64,000 bases of DNA from Halobacillus massiliensis (GCF_900166625.1 NZ_LT800499.1:3367676-3431675); one strand, 5' to 3'; shown: positions 41,580 to 50,483, counted from the first letter of the stretch. Numbers and translations are program-made. The notes: generated from the sequence alone by a model not told the origin.

Positions 41580-42959
41580 ATGAAGGAAAAGCTATTAAAC
41601 ATATTGCCCGTTCACATGCGTAAATATTTTCAAATGTCCAGTCGCCAGCGTAAGTACGAGCTGCAAATGACATTATGGTCCGTTCCGCTTATTTATATAG
41701 GCGGGACGATTCTTATTGTTATATTTACTTTATTTTTAGATCTACAAGTAAACATGTCCCGTTATGTCCACACGTGGTTAAGTGCCAGCGGAGCGGCCAC
41801 CCAGACACTCGTCAGTACGTTAATCGGCGGTATTCTGACATTAAGTGCATTTACACTCAACTCTCTGCTCATTGTATTAACCAACTTCAGCGCTCAGTTC
41901 TCACCGAGAATGATGTTTAATTTTATTTCGGATAAAACCACTCAGCATATGCTGGGAATTTTTCATGGCAGCTTTATTTATGTATTATTTATCTTTCTTT
42001 TCCTGACAAATAATGAAAATGAATACTATTCAGCAATTCCAATCATGGCCGTCTTTTTAGCTGCCTTGACACTGGTAACCTTTATCTTCTTTATCAATCA
42101 CGCGTCAAGCTGGATGCAAGTCCATAACTTTACGTATTCGATGAAAAACACTTCAAAACAGATCATTAAAGAAACATTAAAATATGAACTGGAAGAATTT
42201 CGCGGATCTCATTCAGGTGATATTATGAGTGAGTATTATTCTTCCAAGAAAGTTGCGGTCATTCCAAAATCAAGCTATATTCAAATGATTCATTTTAAAG
42301 ATATGATTGATCAGGCCCAAAAAGATGATGTAATCGTCAAGCTCTATAGAAAAATAGGAGATTTCAGCTTAAAGAACAACCGCTTATTCGCAATCTGGGG
42401 CCCTGGTACAGAAAAAGTATCCACAGATAAATATTTAAAGATGATAGAATTTGGTCATAAAAAAACAGAAATCCAGGAGATGAAAATGGGGCTCACGAAA
42501 CTGAGTGAGGTCGCCGTTAAAGCTCTGGGTGCCTCAGATCCGGAAACGGCTCTGACTACTCTTCATCATATTTCCGATATTTTATTAACCATTAATGATG
42601 ATATCAGCCCTACTCCATATCTTCTGGATAGTGAGCAGCAGACACGTGTGATCATGGAAGTTGAAGACTTTGAGTATTATCTCCACAAAGGGCTTGGTAA
42701 GATTCGCCATTATATGGAGAGTGATTATACGATGATTACAGAACTCATTTCAGTCATCAACCTGATGGCCGAATCCATCTCTGAGGATAAATTTGATATT
42801 TTATGGGACTTTGCGAGTAACACTGCCGACCATACGTTAGATCACTTTATATATGATATTGACCGTAAGTATTTGCTTGAAGAGCTTCATGAACTGGCTC
42901 TCCTCACTGGTCATGAAAAAGATTTTTATTTAGTAGAAGAAAAGCTGATGAATCAGTAA
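41580..42959 (+). CDS. DUF2254 family membrane protein
   Basis: A 459-residue protein whose first 180 residues contain four helices (about 35-55, 83-105, 121-142, 151-170), followed by a large cytoplasmic helical domain. The SAQFSPRMMFNFISDKTTQHMLGIFHGSFIYVL segment between helices is typical of DUF2254. The function of the family is unknown. AGGAGGTC... more exactly CGGAGGTCAGCTT precedes ATG 41580. It stands alone, divergent from the P450 gene. Confidence 0.85.
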   Translation: MKEKLLNILPVHMRKYFQMSSRQRKYELQMTLWSVPLIYIGGTILIVIFTLFLDLQVNMSRYVHTWLSASGAATQTLVSTLIGGILTLSAFTLNSLLIVLTNFSAQFSPRMMFNFISDKTTQHMLGIFHGSFIYVLFIFLFLTNNENEYYSAIPIMAVFLAALTLVTFIFFINHASSWMQVHNFTYSMKNTSKQIIKETLKYELEEFRGSHSGDIMSEYYSSKKVAVIPKSSYIQMIHFKDMIDQAQKDDVIVKLYRKIGDFSLKNNRLFAIWGPGTEKVSTDKYLKMIEFGHKKTEIQEMKMGLTKLSEVAVKALGASDPETALTTLHHISDILLTINDDISPTPYLLDSEQQTRVIMEVEDFEYYLHKGLGKIRHYMESDYTMITELISVINLMAESISEDKFDILWDFASNTADHTLDHFIYDIDRKYLLEELHELALLTGHEKDFYLVEEKLMNQ

Positions 42960-42983
42960 AATTCAAAGGACAAACTGTTAGGA

Positions 42984-43217
42984 GATCCTTAGCTTTCAAA
43001 GGGCGAAAGGTGAGCTTCCTGTGGTATTTGCTTTCCTGAAGGCATGGTTTTTTATTTCTCACAGAAGACTCTAGTTCCCTGTATCTGAATTTGGAGGATA
43101 GGGCCAGGGGAAAGACTCGCTTTCCATGGGCGAACGGTGAGATCCGCGAGTGTAACGAGCTAGCTCACCGAAATTCCGCTAAAAAGCGAGCGACCCCCCA
43201 GCCGCTTTTCTCCGTTA
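42984..43217 (+). repeat. Degenerate copies of the intergenic repeat
   Basis: GGGAAAGACTCGCTTTCCATGGGCGAACGGTGAG (43103 onward, cited in part) and CGAGCTAGCTCACCG match the repeat core, and ACCCCCCAGCCGC its end. A weaker match (GCTTTCAAAGGGCGAAAGGTGAGC) lies at about 42992. The 279-nt gap 42960-43238 holds no gene. Confidence 0.6.
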
Positions 43218-43238
43218 TGATTAGACTCCTAACCTTAA

Positions 43239-43862
43239 TTACATGGTATTCCCTACTGCCGGAATCGAGTTTTCTTTAAAGATTCGTGCAAGGTGCATTG
43301 TATTATAAGCAAGCATTTCCACATGTTTCTTAGTAAACTCATTCTCCTGTCCGCCTTCATCCATATAAGAAGGTCCCGGGCCCGCTTCACCAACCCAGTA
43401 AGTATCCACATTTGGCGGAATGACAAACCCAATATGCGAAAGGGCATATAACATGGAGGAAGCCGCATTTTTAGCTCCATCTTCATTTCCTGTGACGACT
43501 GCCCCTCCTACTTTATTGTAAAAGATGGACTGATCTTTATCATTTGTCTCACTACTGCTGCCGTACAGCCTTTCGATCGCTACAGTAATCTGACTGCTTT
43601 TTTCTCCAAGCCACACAGGAGAACAGAGAATAACGATATCTGCATCCACTACTTTCTCTAATAGAAGCGGCCACTCATCTCCCTCGCCCATATCTTTATC
43701 GATGCCATACGGGATATGATAATCGGCCAATCTTACAATTTCACTCTCTACCCCTTCTTTTGAATAAATATCGATCACTTCCTGAGCGAGTCCTTCCGTA
43801 TTGGAGGTACTCTCAGAAGATTTTAAAGAACCATTTAAGAAAAGTGCTTTAATATCAGCCAC
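43239..43862 (-). CDS. NAD(P)H-dependent FMN reductase / flavodoxin-fold protein
   Basis: A 207-residue flavodoxin-like protein. The FMN phosphate loop NGSLKSSESTSNTEGLAQEVI lies near residues 10-30, ILCSPVWLGEKSS near 77-89 is the second FMN contact, and GGAVVTGNEDGAK near 113 the third. The long insertion and C-terminal half fit the NADPH-dependent FMN reductase/iron-sulfur flavoprotein-like group. It may reduce quinones, azo or nitro compounds; the substrate is unknown. It starts at GTG 43862 with AAGGAGAAA. It is divergent from an old yellow enzyme gene, 135 nt away, suggesting related roles in electrophile stress. Confidence 0.86.
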   Translation of the reverse strand: MADIKALFLNGSLKSSESTSNTEGLAQEVIDIYSKEGVESEIVRLADYHIPYGIDKDMGEGDEWPLLLEKVVDADIVILCSPVWLGEKSSQITVAIERLYGSSSETNDKDQSIFYNKVGGAVVTGNEDGAKNAASSMLYALSHIGFVIPPNVDTYWVGEAGPGPSYMDEGGQENEFTKKHVEMLAYNTMHLARIFKENSIPAVGNTM

Positions 43863-43997
43863 GTATATTTCTCCTTTCTTTGCTAGATATAGTTTTTATT
43901 CCCTGCTCTCACTCACAAAAACATATCAGCCATTTTTAATTTAGGACACGCAGGGTATGGAACACATATGGTGATTTATTAGAAGGAGGAAAATGAA

Positions 43998-45110
43998 ATG
44001 AACTATAATCAGCTATTTTCTGAAAGTAAACTTAATCAAAGCGAGTTATCAAATCGTTTGATTGTTGCCCCGATGACTAGAATCAGTGCGGAAGATGACG
44101 GAAGGGCCAACATTACGATGAAAAAATATTATGAGAGATTTGCTATAGGAGGCTTCAGTGCCGTTATTTCGGAAGGTATCTATCCAGATGACGCTTACAG
44201 CCAGGGGTACTATAACCAGCCAGGCTTAGCGAATGGCAGTCATACCGAGTCATGGAAGCCGATTGTAGAAGTTGTTCAGGATAAAGGGGCTCTCTTTATC
44301 GCTCAGATCATGCACGCCGGCGGTCAAAGTCAGGGGAACAGCTATACAGACGAAACGATTGCTCCATCCCCTGTAACACCGAAAGGAGAGCAGCTTGGGT
44401 TTTACGGCGGAGAAGGCTCTTTTTCCCAACCAAGAGGAATGACTATAGAAGAGATTGAAAAAGCGAAAGAATCGTTTAAGGAAAGTGCCTTAAGGGCGAA
44501 AGAGGCTGGTTTTGATGGAGTAGAAATCCACGGAGCCAACGGTTATCTGCTTGACCAGTTTTTAACCGATTATTTAAATAATCGTGAAGACCAATACGGC
44601 GGTACAGTTAACAACCGTGTACGCTTAATGACAGAAGTGATTGAGCTTGTTAGAGAAGCTGTTGGAGAAGACTTTATTTTAGGTGTTCGGCTTTCACAGG
44701 CCAAAGTATCTGACAGTTCTCACAAATGGGAAAAAGGGGAAAGTGAAGCAGAACAGATTTTTAAAGCAATCGGAGATACTCCGCTTGACTATATTCATGT
44801 AACAGATCAGGATGCTTTAGAGTCTTCATTTGGTGCTGGAACTAAAACATTGGCACAGGCAGCCAGGAACTTCAGCGGCCACCCCGTTATTGCGAATGGA
44901 CAGCTGGGTAACCCAGATAAAGCCGAACAACTGTTAAAAGAAGAACATGCGGATTTCGTGGCTCTGGGAACAAGCGCTCTCGCCAATCCCGATTTCCCAA
45001 ATAAGGCAAAATTCGGAATGGACATGGAAGAATTCGATTTTAAAAAGACTCTCCTTCCAAAGGCCTATATTAAAGAACATGAAGTGGAAAAAGAACTTGT
45101 ACAATACTAG
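43998..45110 (+). CDS. NADH:flavin oxidoreductase, old yellow enzyme family (second copy)
   Basis: A 370-residue FMN enzyme with RLIVAPMTRIS at the start, the HAGGQS strand near residue 106, and HGANGYLLDQFLTDYLNNREDQYGG with substrate-binding His178 and Asn181. It is longer and of a different subgroup than the copy at 675, closer to the 2,4-dienoyl-CoA reductase/XenA-like single-domain enzymes. It probably reduces an unsaturated carbonyl compound with NAD(P)H. AAGGAGGAAAA precedes the ATG, and a terminator follows. Confidence 0.9.
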   Translation: MNYNQLFSESKLNQSELSNRLIVAPMTRISAEDDGRANITMKKYYERFAIGGFSAVISEGIYPDDAYSQGYYNQPGLANGSHTESWKPIVEVVQDKGALFIAQIMHAGGQSQGNSYTDETIAPSPVTPKGEQLGFYGGEGSFSQPRGMTIEEIEKAKESFKESALRAKEAGFDGVEIHGANGYLLDQFLTDYLNNREDQYGGTVNNRVRLMTEVIELVREAVGEDFILGVRLSQAKVSDSSHKWEKGESEAEQIFKAIGDTPLDYIHVTDQDALESSFGAGTKTLAQAARNFSGHPVIANGQLGNPDKAEQLLKEEHADFVALGTSALANPDFPNKAKFGMDMEEFDFKKTLLPKAYIKEHEVEKELVQY

Positions 45111-45123
45111 AAAACTCTATATT

Positions 45124-45159
45124 AAAGGCAGGGGCGAAGTCCGCTCCTGCCTTACTTTT
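45124..45159 (+). terminator. Terminator of the second flavin oxidoreductase gene
   Basis: Stem AAGGCAGGGGCG/CGCTCCTGCCTT (one mismatch) with a short loop, then ACTTTTA. Confidence 0.75.
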
Positions 45160-45180
45160 AGTAAAAAGTCTTTCCATAAC

Positions 45181-45324
45181 CTACTTAAATATCTTCCTTA
45201 TAAATTTATTTGAAAGTTTGCTGGTAATTCTACGCGCAATTCTTTGCTTTATCCTGCCCTTTCTTACAGCATCGACATCGTTCCATATTCTTAAAAACTT
45301 ATATAAGCCTGATTTAGCCCCCAT
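45181..45324 (-). CDS. Small very basic protein, 47 residues
   Basis: Read from ATG 45324 with a strong AGGAGGAGG ribosome site: MGAKSGLYKFLRIWNDVDAV, then RKGRIKQRIARRITSKL and a C-terminal SNKFIRKIFK. Sixteen of 47 residues are Lys or Arg; no Cys; probably helical. The gene is below usual length cut-offs, but the ribosome site and the recurring pattern (a Bacillaceae protein type of about 45 residues with NDVxAVRKG and R-rich helix) support it. Possible roles are nucleic-acid or ribosome binding; not known. Confidence 0.65.
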   Translation of the reverse strand: MGAKSGLYKFLRIWNDVDAVRKGRIKQRIARRITSKLSNKFIRKIFK

Positions 45325-45441
45325 AATCCTCCTCCTATCTTTTGAAGCTTAGTATTGTTTATCCTTTTCTTCACTTCTCCTAACTGGTACTAATGACACT
45401 ATTAGACAAATTTCCTATGACAATAAAATTAGATAGATTGA

Positions 45442-45481
45442 TTGATACATAGATTGTCAACTTTTTGTTACATTTGTAATA
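45442..45481 (+). promoter_or_regulatory. Candidate PhoP-box-like direct repeats before the 5'-nucleotidase
   Basis: TTGATA (45442), TTGTCA (45454), TTGTTA (45465) and TTGTAA (45474) recur at 12, 11 and 9 nt. B. subtilis PhoP binds TTAACA-like repeats at about 11-nt spacing, and phosphate starvation control would suit a secreted nucleotidase. The match is loose. Confidence 0.4.
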
Positions 45482-45512
45482 GTTAAATAATATTTTAAAA
45501 GGAGAGGAATTT

Positions 45513-47534
45513 ATGAAAAGAAAGCAGCTTTTGACCGCTTTAGCAGCTCCAATATTGGCATTGTCTTTATTTCAGGCAGATAAGGCAAGTGCGGATACAA
45601 ATCTTGATACGATAAACATGACGAATACGGAACTGATGATTGAGCAAAACATAATGAATGAAAATGTACATAATAACTCAGAAATTACGAGAAAAGAAAT
45701 CAAACAGATGCTTCAGCGTGCAGGGGAAATGAAAGGAGTTCATCCTAAAGATATCTTCTTCTCTGATAACTCCGGCAAAGGAAAAGGAGCCAATCCAAAC
45801 GCTCAAATCACAAAATTAGATATGGCTAAAGTTTTTACACTTGCTATGAATGATGGGAAAACTCCCAAAGTCGATACTGAAGTATTAAATAATTTTAGCG
45901 ATGTAGAATCTATTCCTGAAAAAGCAAAACCTTATGTAGCTTATGCTGTCCTGGCCGGTGCTTTTGATATTGATTTTGAAGAGGATTTTAACCCGAATGA
46001 ACCAATGTCCCGTGAAGAAATCGCCAAATCTTTCAAACCGCTGGTTTTTGACGTTATTGATATTTTATCTACGAATGATGTTCATGGAAATCTAGAGCAA
46101 AATACGAGTGAGCAAGGCGGTATGCCTTTAGTAGGCGGCATTGTAGATGACTTCCGCTCGGTCAATGACGATGGTACCATTGTTGTTGACGCAGGAGATT
46201 CGATGCAGGGTACTTTAATATCAAACGCATTTGAAGGGTTGTCCACAATTGAAACGATGAATGCGATTGATTATGATGTCAGTGCTATAGGAAACCATGA
46301 GTTTGACTGGGGAATTGATGTATTAAGAGATCGTATAGAAGATGCTGAATTTCCATTTTTAGCAGCAAATATATTTGAGGAAGAAACGGGAGATCGTCCA
46401 GAATGGGCAGAGCCTTATACTATGATTGAAATCGGCGATTATAAAGTAGGAATTTTAGGTTTTTCAACTACAGAAACACCTGAGTCCACCCTTTCTACAC
46501 ATGTGGAAGGATTAGAGTTTTTAGATCCAGCTCCTATTTCTGAAGAACTGTCTGCTGAACTGAAGGAAAAAGGAGCAGACATCGTCATGGTCAATTCTCA
46601 CCTGCCAGGCTGGCAAGAGCCATCTGGTCAAATTATGGGTGAATTAGCTGATTTTGCAGCAGCTGAGAATGGCATTGTAGATGCTCTCGTTGGGGGGCAT
46701 TCCCATGAAAGAGTTGCCGGCCATGTGAACGAAATTCCTGTCGTTGAGGCCGAAAGATATACGAGAGCCATGGGTCATATTCAGCTCTTCGTCGATCGAA
46801 AAACTAAAGAAGTCTACCATTCTGAAGTGGACTTACTGGAAACATATGCTCCATTAGCAGGAGAAAATAAAGAAGTGCGTCAGATCGTAAATAACTACAA
46901 TGCCCAAGTGGAAGAAGTTAAAAATGAAGTAGTCGCGACTACTGAAGGCCCAATTACAAGAGATCGTAAATATGGAAACCTTGGAGTCAGCAAGCTTGGC
47001 AACATGATTACGGATGCTATGCGTGAAAGAGCTGAAGCCGATATTGCCTTCCAGAACAGCGGCGGTATCCGAACAGATATTGACGCCGGCGAAATTACTT
47101 ACGGTGAAGTGTTTGAAGTTCTTCCTTTTGATAATTATAATGTCACCGCAGAAATGACAGGAGAACAAATAAAAGATATTTTAGAAGGTCCGGCTGAGGA
47201 CGATTGGAACTTTATGCAAATCCAATTCTCCGGAATGAACGTCGTTTACGATCCTTCCCAATCTGACGGAGAACGCGTTACTTCTATTGAATTATGGGAC
47301 GGCACACCTGTTTATGAAAAAGGAGAAACTATTGACGGAACCTTTACTGTCGTTACTAACAACTTCTTATCTACAGGTTCAGGTGACGGTTATTATACCT
47401 TTGGTGAAGTAGAATGGGAAGCTGATCCTGACTTCCAGCGCGAATTGTTTGCGGATTACTTAAGAGAGATTCGTGACCGTGGAGAAACAATCAATCCAGA
47501 TGAACTCTTTGACGGAAGACTCATCCAGGAATAA
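45513..47534 (+). CDS. Secreted 5'-nucleotidase / cyclic phosphodiesterase with N-terminal SLH-like repeats
   Basis: A 673-residue exported protein. Signal peptide (1-27, cleavage near ADKASA-DT), then two SLH-like segments (about 55-100 and 125-172, ending FNPNEPMSREEIAKSF), then a calcineurin-type phosphatase domain (IDILSTNDVHGN, VDAGDSMQG, GNHEFDWG, NSHLPGW, GGHSHE) binding two metals, and the 5'-nucleotidase C-terminal substrate domain (FQNSGGIRTDIDAGEITYGEVFEVLPFDN near 510-540). It releases phosphate from extracellular nucleotides. The SLH-like part may anchor it to the cell wall; only two repeats are seen. The protein is strongly acidic. Confidence 0.9.
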   Translation: MKRKQLLTALAAPILALSLFQADKASADTNLDTINMTNTELMIEQNIMNENVHNNSEITRKEIKQMLQRAGEMKGVHPKDIFFSDNSGKGKGANPNAQITKLDMAKVFTLAMNDGKTPKVDTEVLNNFSDVESIPEKAKPYVAYAVLAGAFDIDFEEDFNPNEPMSREEIAKSFKPLVFDVIDILSTNDVHGNLEQNTSEQGGMPLVGGIVDDFRSVNDDGTIVVDAGDSMQGTLISNAFEGLSTIETMNAIDYDVSAIGNHEFDWGIDVLRDRIEDAEFPFLAANIFEEETGDRPEWAEPYTMIEIGDYKVGILGFSTTETPESTLSTHVEGLEFLDPAPISEELSAELKEKGADIVMVNSHLPGWQEPSGQIMGELADFAAAENGIVDALVGGHSHERVAGHVNEIPVVEAERYTRAMGHIQLFVDRKTKEVYHSEVDLLETYAPLAGENKEVRQIVNNYNAQVEEVKNEVVATTEGPITRDRKYGNLGVSKLGNMITDAMRERAEADIAFQNSGGIRTDIDAGEITYGEVFEVLPFDNYNVTAEMTGEQIKDILEGPAEDDWNFMQIQFSGMNVVYDPSQSDGERVTSIELWDGTPVYEKGETIDGTFTVVTNNFLSTGSGDGYYTFGEVEWEADPDFQRELFADYLREIRDRGETINPDELFDGRLIQE

Positions 47535-47537
47535 TTG

Positions 47538-47576
47538 AAAAACCGGCCGTGCCCATAAGCACAGCCGGTTTTTTTG
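47538..47576 (+). terminator. Terminator of the 5'-nucleotidase gene
   Basis: Stem AAACCGGC(CG)TGC/GCA(CA)GCCGGTTT with seven T. Confidence 0.9.
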
Positions 47577-47648
47577 TTTAATAACTTTCATTGTTTAAAG
47601 CTAACAGTTGAGTTATGGTAAGGAATATATTCAATAAAGGAGTTTATT

Positions 47649-47837
47649 ATGAAGAAGTGGCAAGTTTACGTGTACCCTCCATTAACAGGAGTGCTTACTG
47701 TCATATTATATCTGCTTTTGCAGACCGCCCGAAATGCGGTTTTCCAGTGGCCTGCCGCGATTGGCCTTTTTATGGGGATTACATTCATGCAAATCATCCT
47801 CTATCGCCGGGCATATAAAAAAACACAAAGTTCTTAA
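47649..47837 (+). CDS. Small two-helix membrane protein, 62 residues
   Basis: Helices near residues 7-25 and 33-52, with a short QTARNAVFQWP turn and a basic end (YRRAYKKTQSS). AAAGGAG lies before ATG 47649. No family recognised; it stands alone upstream of the sigma-factor trio, without visible terminator. Confidence 0.65.
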   Translation: MKKWQVYVYPPLTGVLTVILYLLLQTARNAVFQWPAAIGLFMGITFMQIILYRRAYKKTQSS

Positions 47838-47998
47838 TTTTGCTGACTTCACTTTTAGACGAGGACTTAGAAAGTGCTTTTTACATATCCTTTTTTAATA
47901 AAAGGGTATTTTTTTAAACAAAAATGCGAACACTAGTTCGTAAGTAGGTTGTGAAATTTTGACAAAACCCCTTATTCTTAAGTAAGGAGGGTTGGAAG

Positions 47999-48448
47999 AT
48001 GAAAAAGCCTTACCAAAACAAAAGCCCGCTTTATAGAACTGATAAACATGTAACCTTATCGCCTTCGCCCCGTCAAGATAAGGTTGAAGCCAAATTTGTC
48101 ACCTATTTAAATACAGCTTTATGGCGGGCTGCCAAAGATCAGCAAAAAAAGATGGGAACATGGAAAGATATACACTTACAGAACGAATATCAAATAGACA
48201 GTTGTTCCGCTGTGTATGAAGAAGCAGTTTCCTATGAAACATTGTTTGAAATGGTTGAGAGTAAAAAATTATACCACGGCCTTAAACAGCTTTCACACAG
48301 ACAAAAGTTTATTATGTATAAGCATGCGGTTGAACTTTACACATTTAAAGAGATTGCTGACCAGCTGGGGGTTTCTCAGCAATCTGTTTCTAAGTCTTAT
48401 CAGCGCGCACGTTTGAAACTTAAAAATACTCAAGGAGGCCAATTATAA
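47999..48448 (+). CDS. SigO-like sigma factor subunit (region 4 protein)
   Basis: A 149-residue protein with a C-terminal sigma-70 region 4 helix-turn-helix: LSHRQKFIMYKHAVELYTFKEIADQLGVSQQSVSKSYQRARLKLK (about 98-143), expected to bind the -35 element. The N-terminal half is helical and lacks a full region 2. In B. subtilis SigO (YvrI) needs the separate protein RsoA to supply region 2 functions; here an RsoA-like gene follows after a YvrJ gene, so the trio probably makes a split sigma factor. AAGGAGGG precedes ATG 47999. A TTGACA (47960-47965) upstream lacks a convincing -10, which may mean autoregulation. Confidence 0.8.
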   Translation: MKKPYQNKSPLYRTDKHVTLSPSPRQDKVEAKFVTYLNTALWRAAKDQQKKMGTWKDIHLQNEYQIDSCSAVYEEAVSYETLFEMVESKKLYHGLKQLSHRQKFIMYKHAVELYTFKEIADQLGVSQQSVSKSYQRARLKLKNTQGGQL

Positions 48449-48600
48449 TGCAACTTGACTTATGGGTTTCTGCTGTGGAGAGTTTCGGGTTTCCCATTGG
48501 TGTCGCTTCATTCATTTTATACAGATTGGACAAAAGCATTAACCGGATGGAGGATGCTGTAAAAGAGTTAATTCATGAGGAGCAGGAAGATGAAAAATAA
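48448..48600 (+). CDS. yvrJ: YvrJ family protein, 50 residues
   Basis: MQLDLWVSAVESFGFPIGVA then SFILYRLDKSINRMEDAVKE, ending in an acidic tail. One membrane helix (about 9-26) with the GFPI motif typical of YvrJ, followed by a coiled-coil-like amphipathic stretch. AAGGAGG is 9 nt before ATG 48448, and the start overlaps the stop of the sigma-like gene by one base; the end overlaps the next gene by 11 nt. All three are thus translationally coupled. YvrJ has no known molecular role, but is controlled by SigO-RsoA in B. subtilis. Confidence 0.8.
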   Translation: MQLDLWVSAVESFGFPIGVASFILYRLDKSINRMEDAVKELIHEEQEDEK

Positions 48601-48799
48601 ATTATATGACTTGCTGCTGCTGGCTCAAAAAGAAGATGAACAAGCCATCAGTCAGCTCATCGAACGTTTTGAACCTAAAATTAAAAAACTGAGCTCTGCT
48701 TTCCCTGCAGAAGACCGGGAAGATATTGAACAGGAACTTCGCATTCAGGTCATGCACGCTGTTGAAAAGTTCCGCATGGAAGAAGACTCAATAAAATAA
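48590..48799 (+). CDS. RsoA-like sigma co-factor (region 2-like helix-turn-helix protein)
   Basis: A 69-residue protein starting at ATG 48590 (GGAGCAGGAAG upstream). KLYDLLLLAQKEDEQAISQLIERFEPKIKKLS and EDREDIEQELRIQVMHAVEKF match the N-terminal region 1.2/2 segment of sigma factors that contacts the RNA polymerase beta-prime subunit. B. subtilis RsoA (79 residues) has the same character and works with SigO on the oxalate decarboxylase promoter. No oxdC or yvrL gene lies in this window. A terminator follows immediately. Confidence 0.78.
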   Translation: MKNKLYDLLLLAQKEDEQAISQLIERFEPKIKKLSSAFPAEDREDIEQELRIQVMHAVEKFRMEEDSIK

Positions 48800-48828
48800 G
48801 CTGCCTTTTTAGTTCAAAGGCAGCTTAC
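48797..48828. terminator. Bidirectional terminator between the sigma trio and cstA
   Basis: Stem AAGCTGCCTTT/AAAGGCAGCTT with a 7-nt loop; on the minus strand it is followed by ATTTTATT after cstA. Confidence 0.75.
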
Positions 48829-48834
48829 AACATA

Positions 48835-50283
48835 TTAACTGGCTCTAAATACCGGTTTCTTGCCGTATTTCTTATGGGAGTTGTTTTGCACAAGCTTCTT
48901 AATAAACCATGCAAGAACAACAAGCCATATAACCGCACCGATCCACATAGACACATCATATGGCAGTCCAAAACCTTCAGGAGCATAGAAGATATATGCG
49001 CTCACCACTCCTGTCATGAACAAGGCAGGAATACTGCAGATCCAGTGAAACTTCTGCTTTTCCAGCAGATAAATGGCGGCCGTCCAAAGCATTACTGTCG
49101 CAACAACCTGGTTGGACCATCCTACGTATCTCCACAGGAAGGTATAATCAATTGTTGAAAGATAAAAAGCCGGACCACCAAGAACTAATAAGATTAGTCC
49201 ATTCTTCAGCTTACCTGTCGAAGGATTGGATCCTTTTTTCGTCAAAAGCTCACTCAGCATCATTCGTGAGGAACGAAGAGCTGTATCTCCTGTTGTGATC
49301 GGAAGGATAATTACGCCTAGAACAGCTAGAATTCCACCGAACGCGCCCAATGTTGTAGAACTGATTTCATTAACAACTCCAGCAGGTCCTCCCGCGTCTA
49401 ATGCAGATTGAAGGCCTCCGGTGCTGCCGAAGAATGCCATACCTGCAGCGGCCCAGATCAGGGCAATAACACCTTCACCAATCATCGCACCATAAAACAC
49501 TTTGCGTCCTTCGCTTTCCTTCTTCAGCGTCCGTGCAAGTATCGGGCTTTGTGTACTATGAAATCCAGAAATCGCCCCACAGGATATCGTCACCATTATA
49601 AGCGGCCAAATCGGCAGCTCTCCTGGGTGCAGATTGCTTAATGTAAGATTAGGAACGGTATTGTCGAAGAAAAACAGACCAATTCCAATGGAAACAGCCA
49701 TAAATATTAAGATTGCTCCAAGCACCGGATAGATACGTCCGATAATTTTATGGACAGGAAGCATTGTAGCTATTAAGAAATAAACAAAGATAATAACTAA
49801 TGCTGCCATGAAACTCAAAGGTGTCAGCTGGGCTACAAGCTCAGCAGGTCCTGCCGTAAAAGCAGCGGCCACAAGGACCATTAAAGCAATAGAAAAGATA
49901 TTAATAAAGGTTTGCATATTTTTCCCAAGAAATTTACCAACAATCGTTGGAAATTGAGCACCTTTATATCTTACAGACATCATACCACTGAAATAATCAT
50001 GAACTCCACCAGCAAAAATACAGCCGATTACAATCCAGATAAATGCTACGGGTCCATAAAGGGCTCCCATAACCGCCCCGAAAATCGGACCAAGCCCAGC
50101 GATATTAAGTAATTGAATAAGGCTCGCTCTCCACCAGCTGATCGGTGTAAAGTCAAAGCCATCATTTTGGGAATAAGCAGGAGTCTGATTACGATCGTCA
50201 ATGCCAAAAATCCGTTCGACCACCTTCGCGTAAATCATATAACCTGCGATAAGTAAAACAATGGATGCAACAAATGTAAGCAT
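48835..50283 (-). CDS. cstA: Carbon starvation protein CstA family transporter
   Basis: A 482-residue membrane protein with about 13 helices. Family features include the N-terminal YAKVVERIFGIDDRNQTPAYSQNDGFDFTP, GAVMGALYGPVAFIWIVIGCIFAGGVHDYFSGM, GFHSTQSPILARTLKKESEGRKVFYGAMIGEG and TTGDTALRSSRMML. CstA and its relatives (BtsT, YjiY) import pyruvate or peptides when carbon is limiting. ATG 50283 follows GGAGG; the longer TTG 50301 frame is unlikely. About 350 nt upstream lies a structured RNA with terminator on the same strand, which might control it, although a repeat copy lies in between. Confidence 0.93.
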   Translation of the reverse strand: MLTFVASIVLLIAGYMIYAKVVERIFGIDDRNQTPAYSQNDGFDFTPISWWRASLIQLLNIAGLGPIFGAVMGALYGPVAFIWIVIGCIFAGGVHDYFSGMMSVRYKGAQFPTIVGKFLGKNMQTFINIFSIALMVLVAAAFTAGPAELVAQLTPLSFMAALVIIFVYFLIATMLPVHKIIGRIYPVLGAILIFMAVSIGIGLFFFDNTVPNLTLSNLHPGELPIWPLIMVTISCGAISGFHSTQSPILARTLKKESEGRKVFYGAMIGEGVIALIWAAAGMAFFGSTGGLQSALDAGGPAGVVNEISSTTLGAFGGILAVLGVIILPITTGDTALRSSRMMLSELLTKKGSNPSTGKLKNGLILLVLGGPAFYLSTIDYTFLWRYVGWSNQVVATVMLWTAAIYLLEKQKFHWICSIPALFMTGVVSAYIFYAPEGFGLPYDVSMWIGAVIWLVVLAWFIKKLVQNNSHKKYGKKPVFRAS

Positions 50284-50483
50284 CGCTGAGCCTCCTCTCA
50301 ATTTTAAATCGTAAGAAGTATTCTATACCTGTCCTTTCTTAATAACAACCCCGTATTCTGAAAATTATATATTTTTTCTTTTTTCTCTATATTTTGAAGC
50401 GTTTTCAATAACAGAATTATACAAAAAAGCGAGACACTGTTAAGCGCCCCGCGTTTAAAAGGCCGAAGAAAAAGAAGGAGCTG

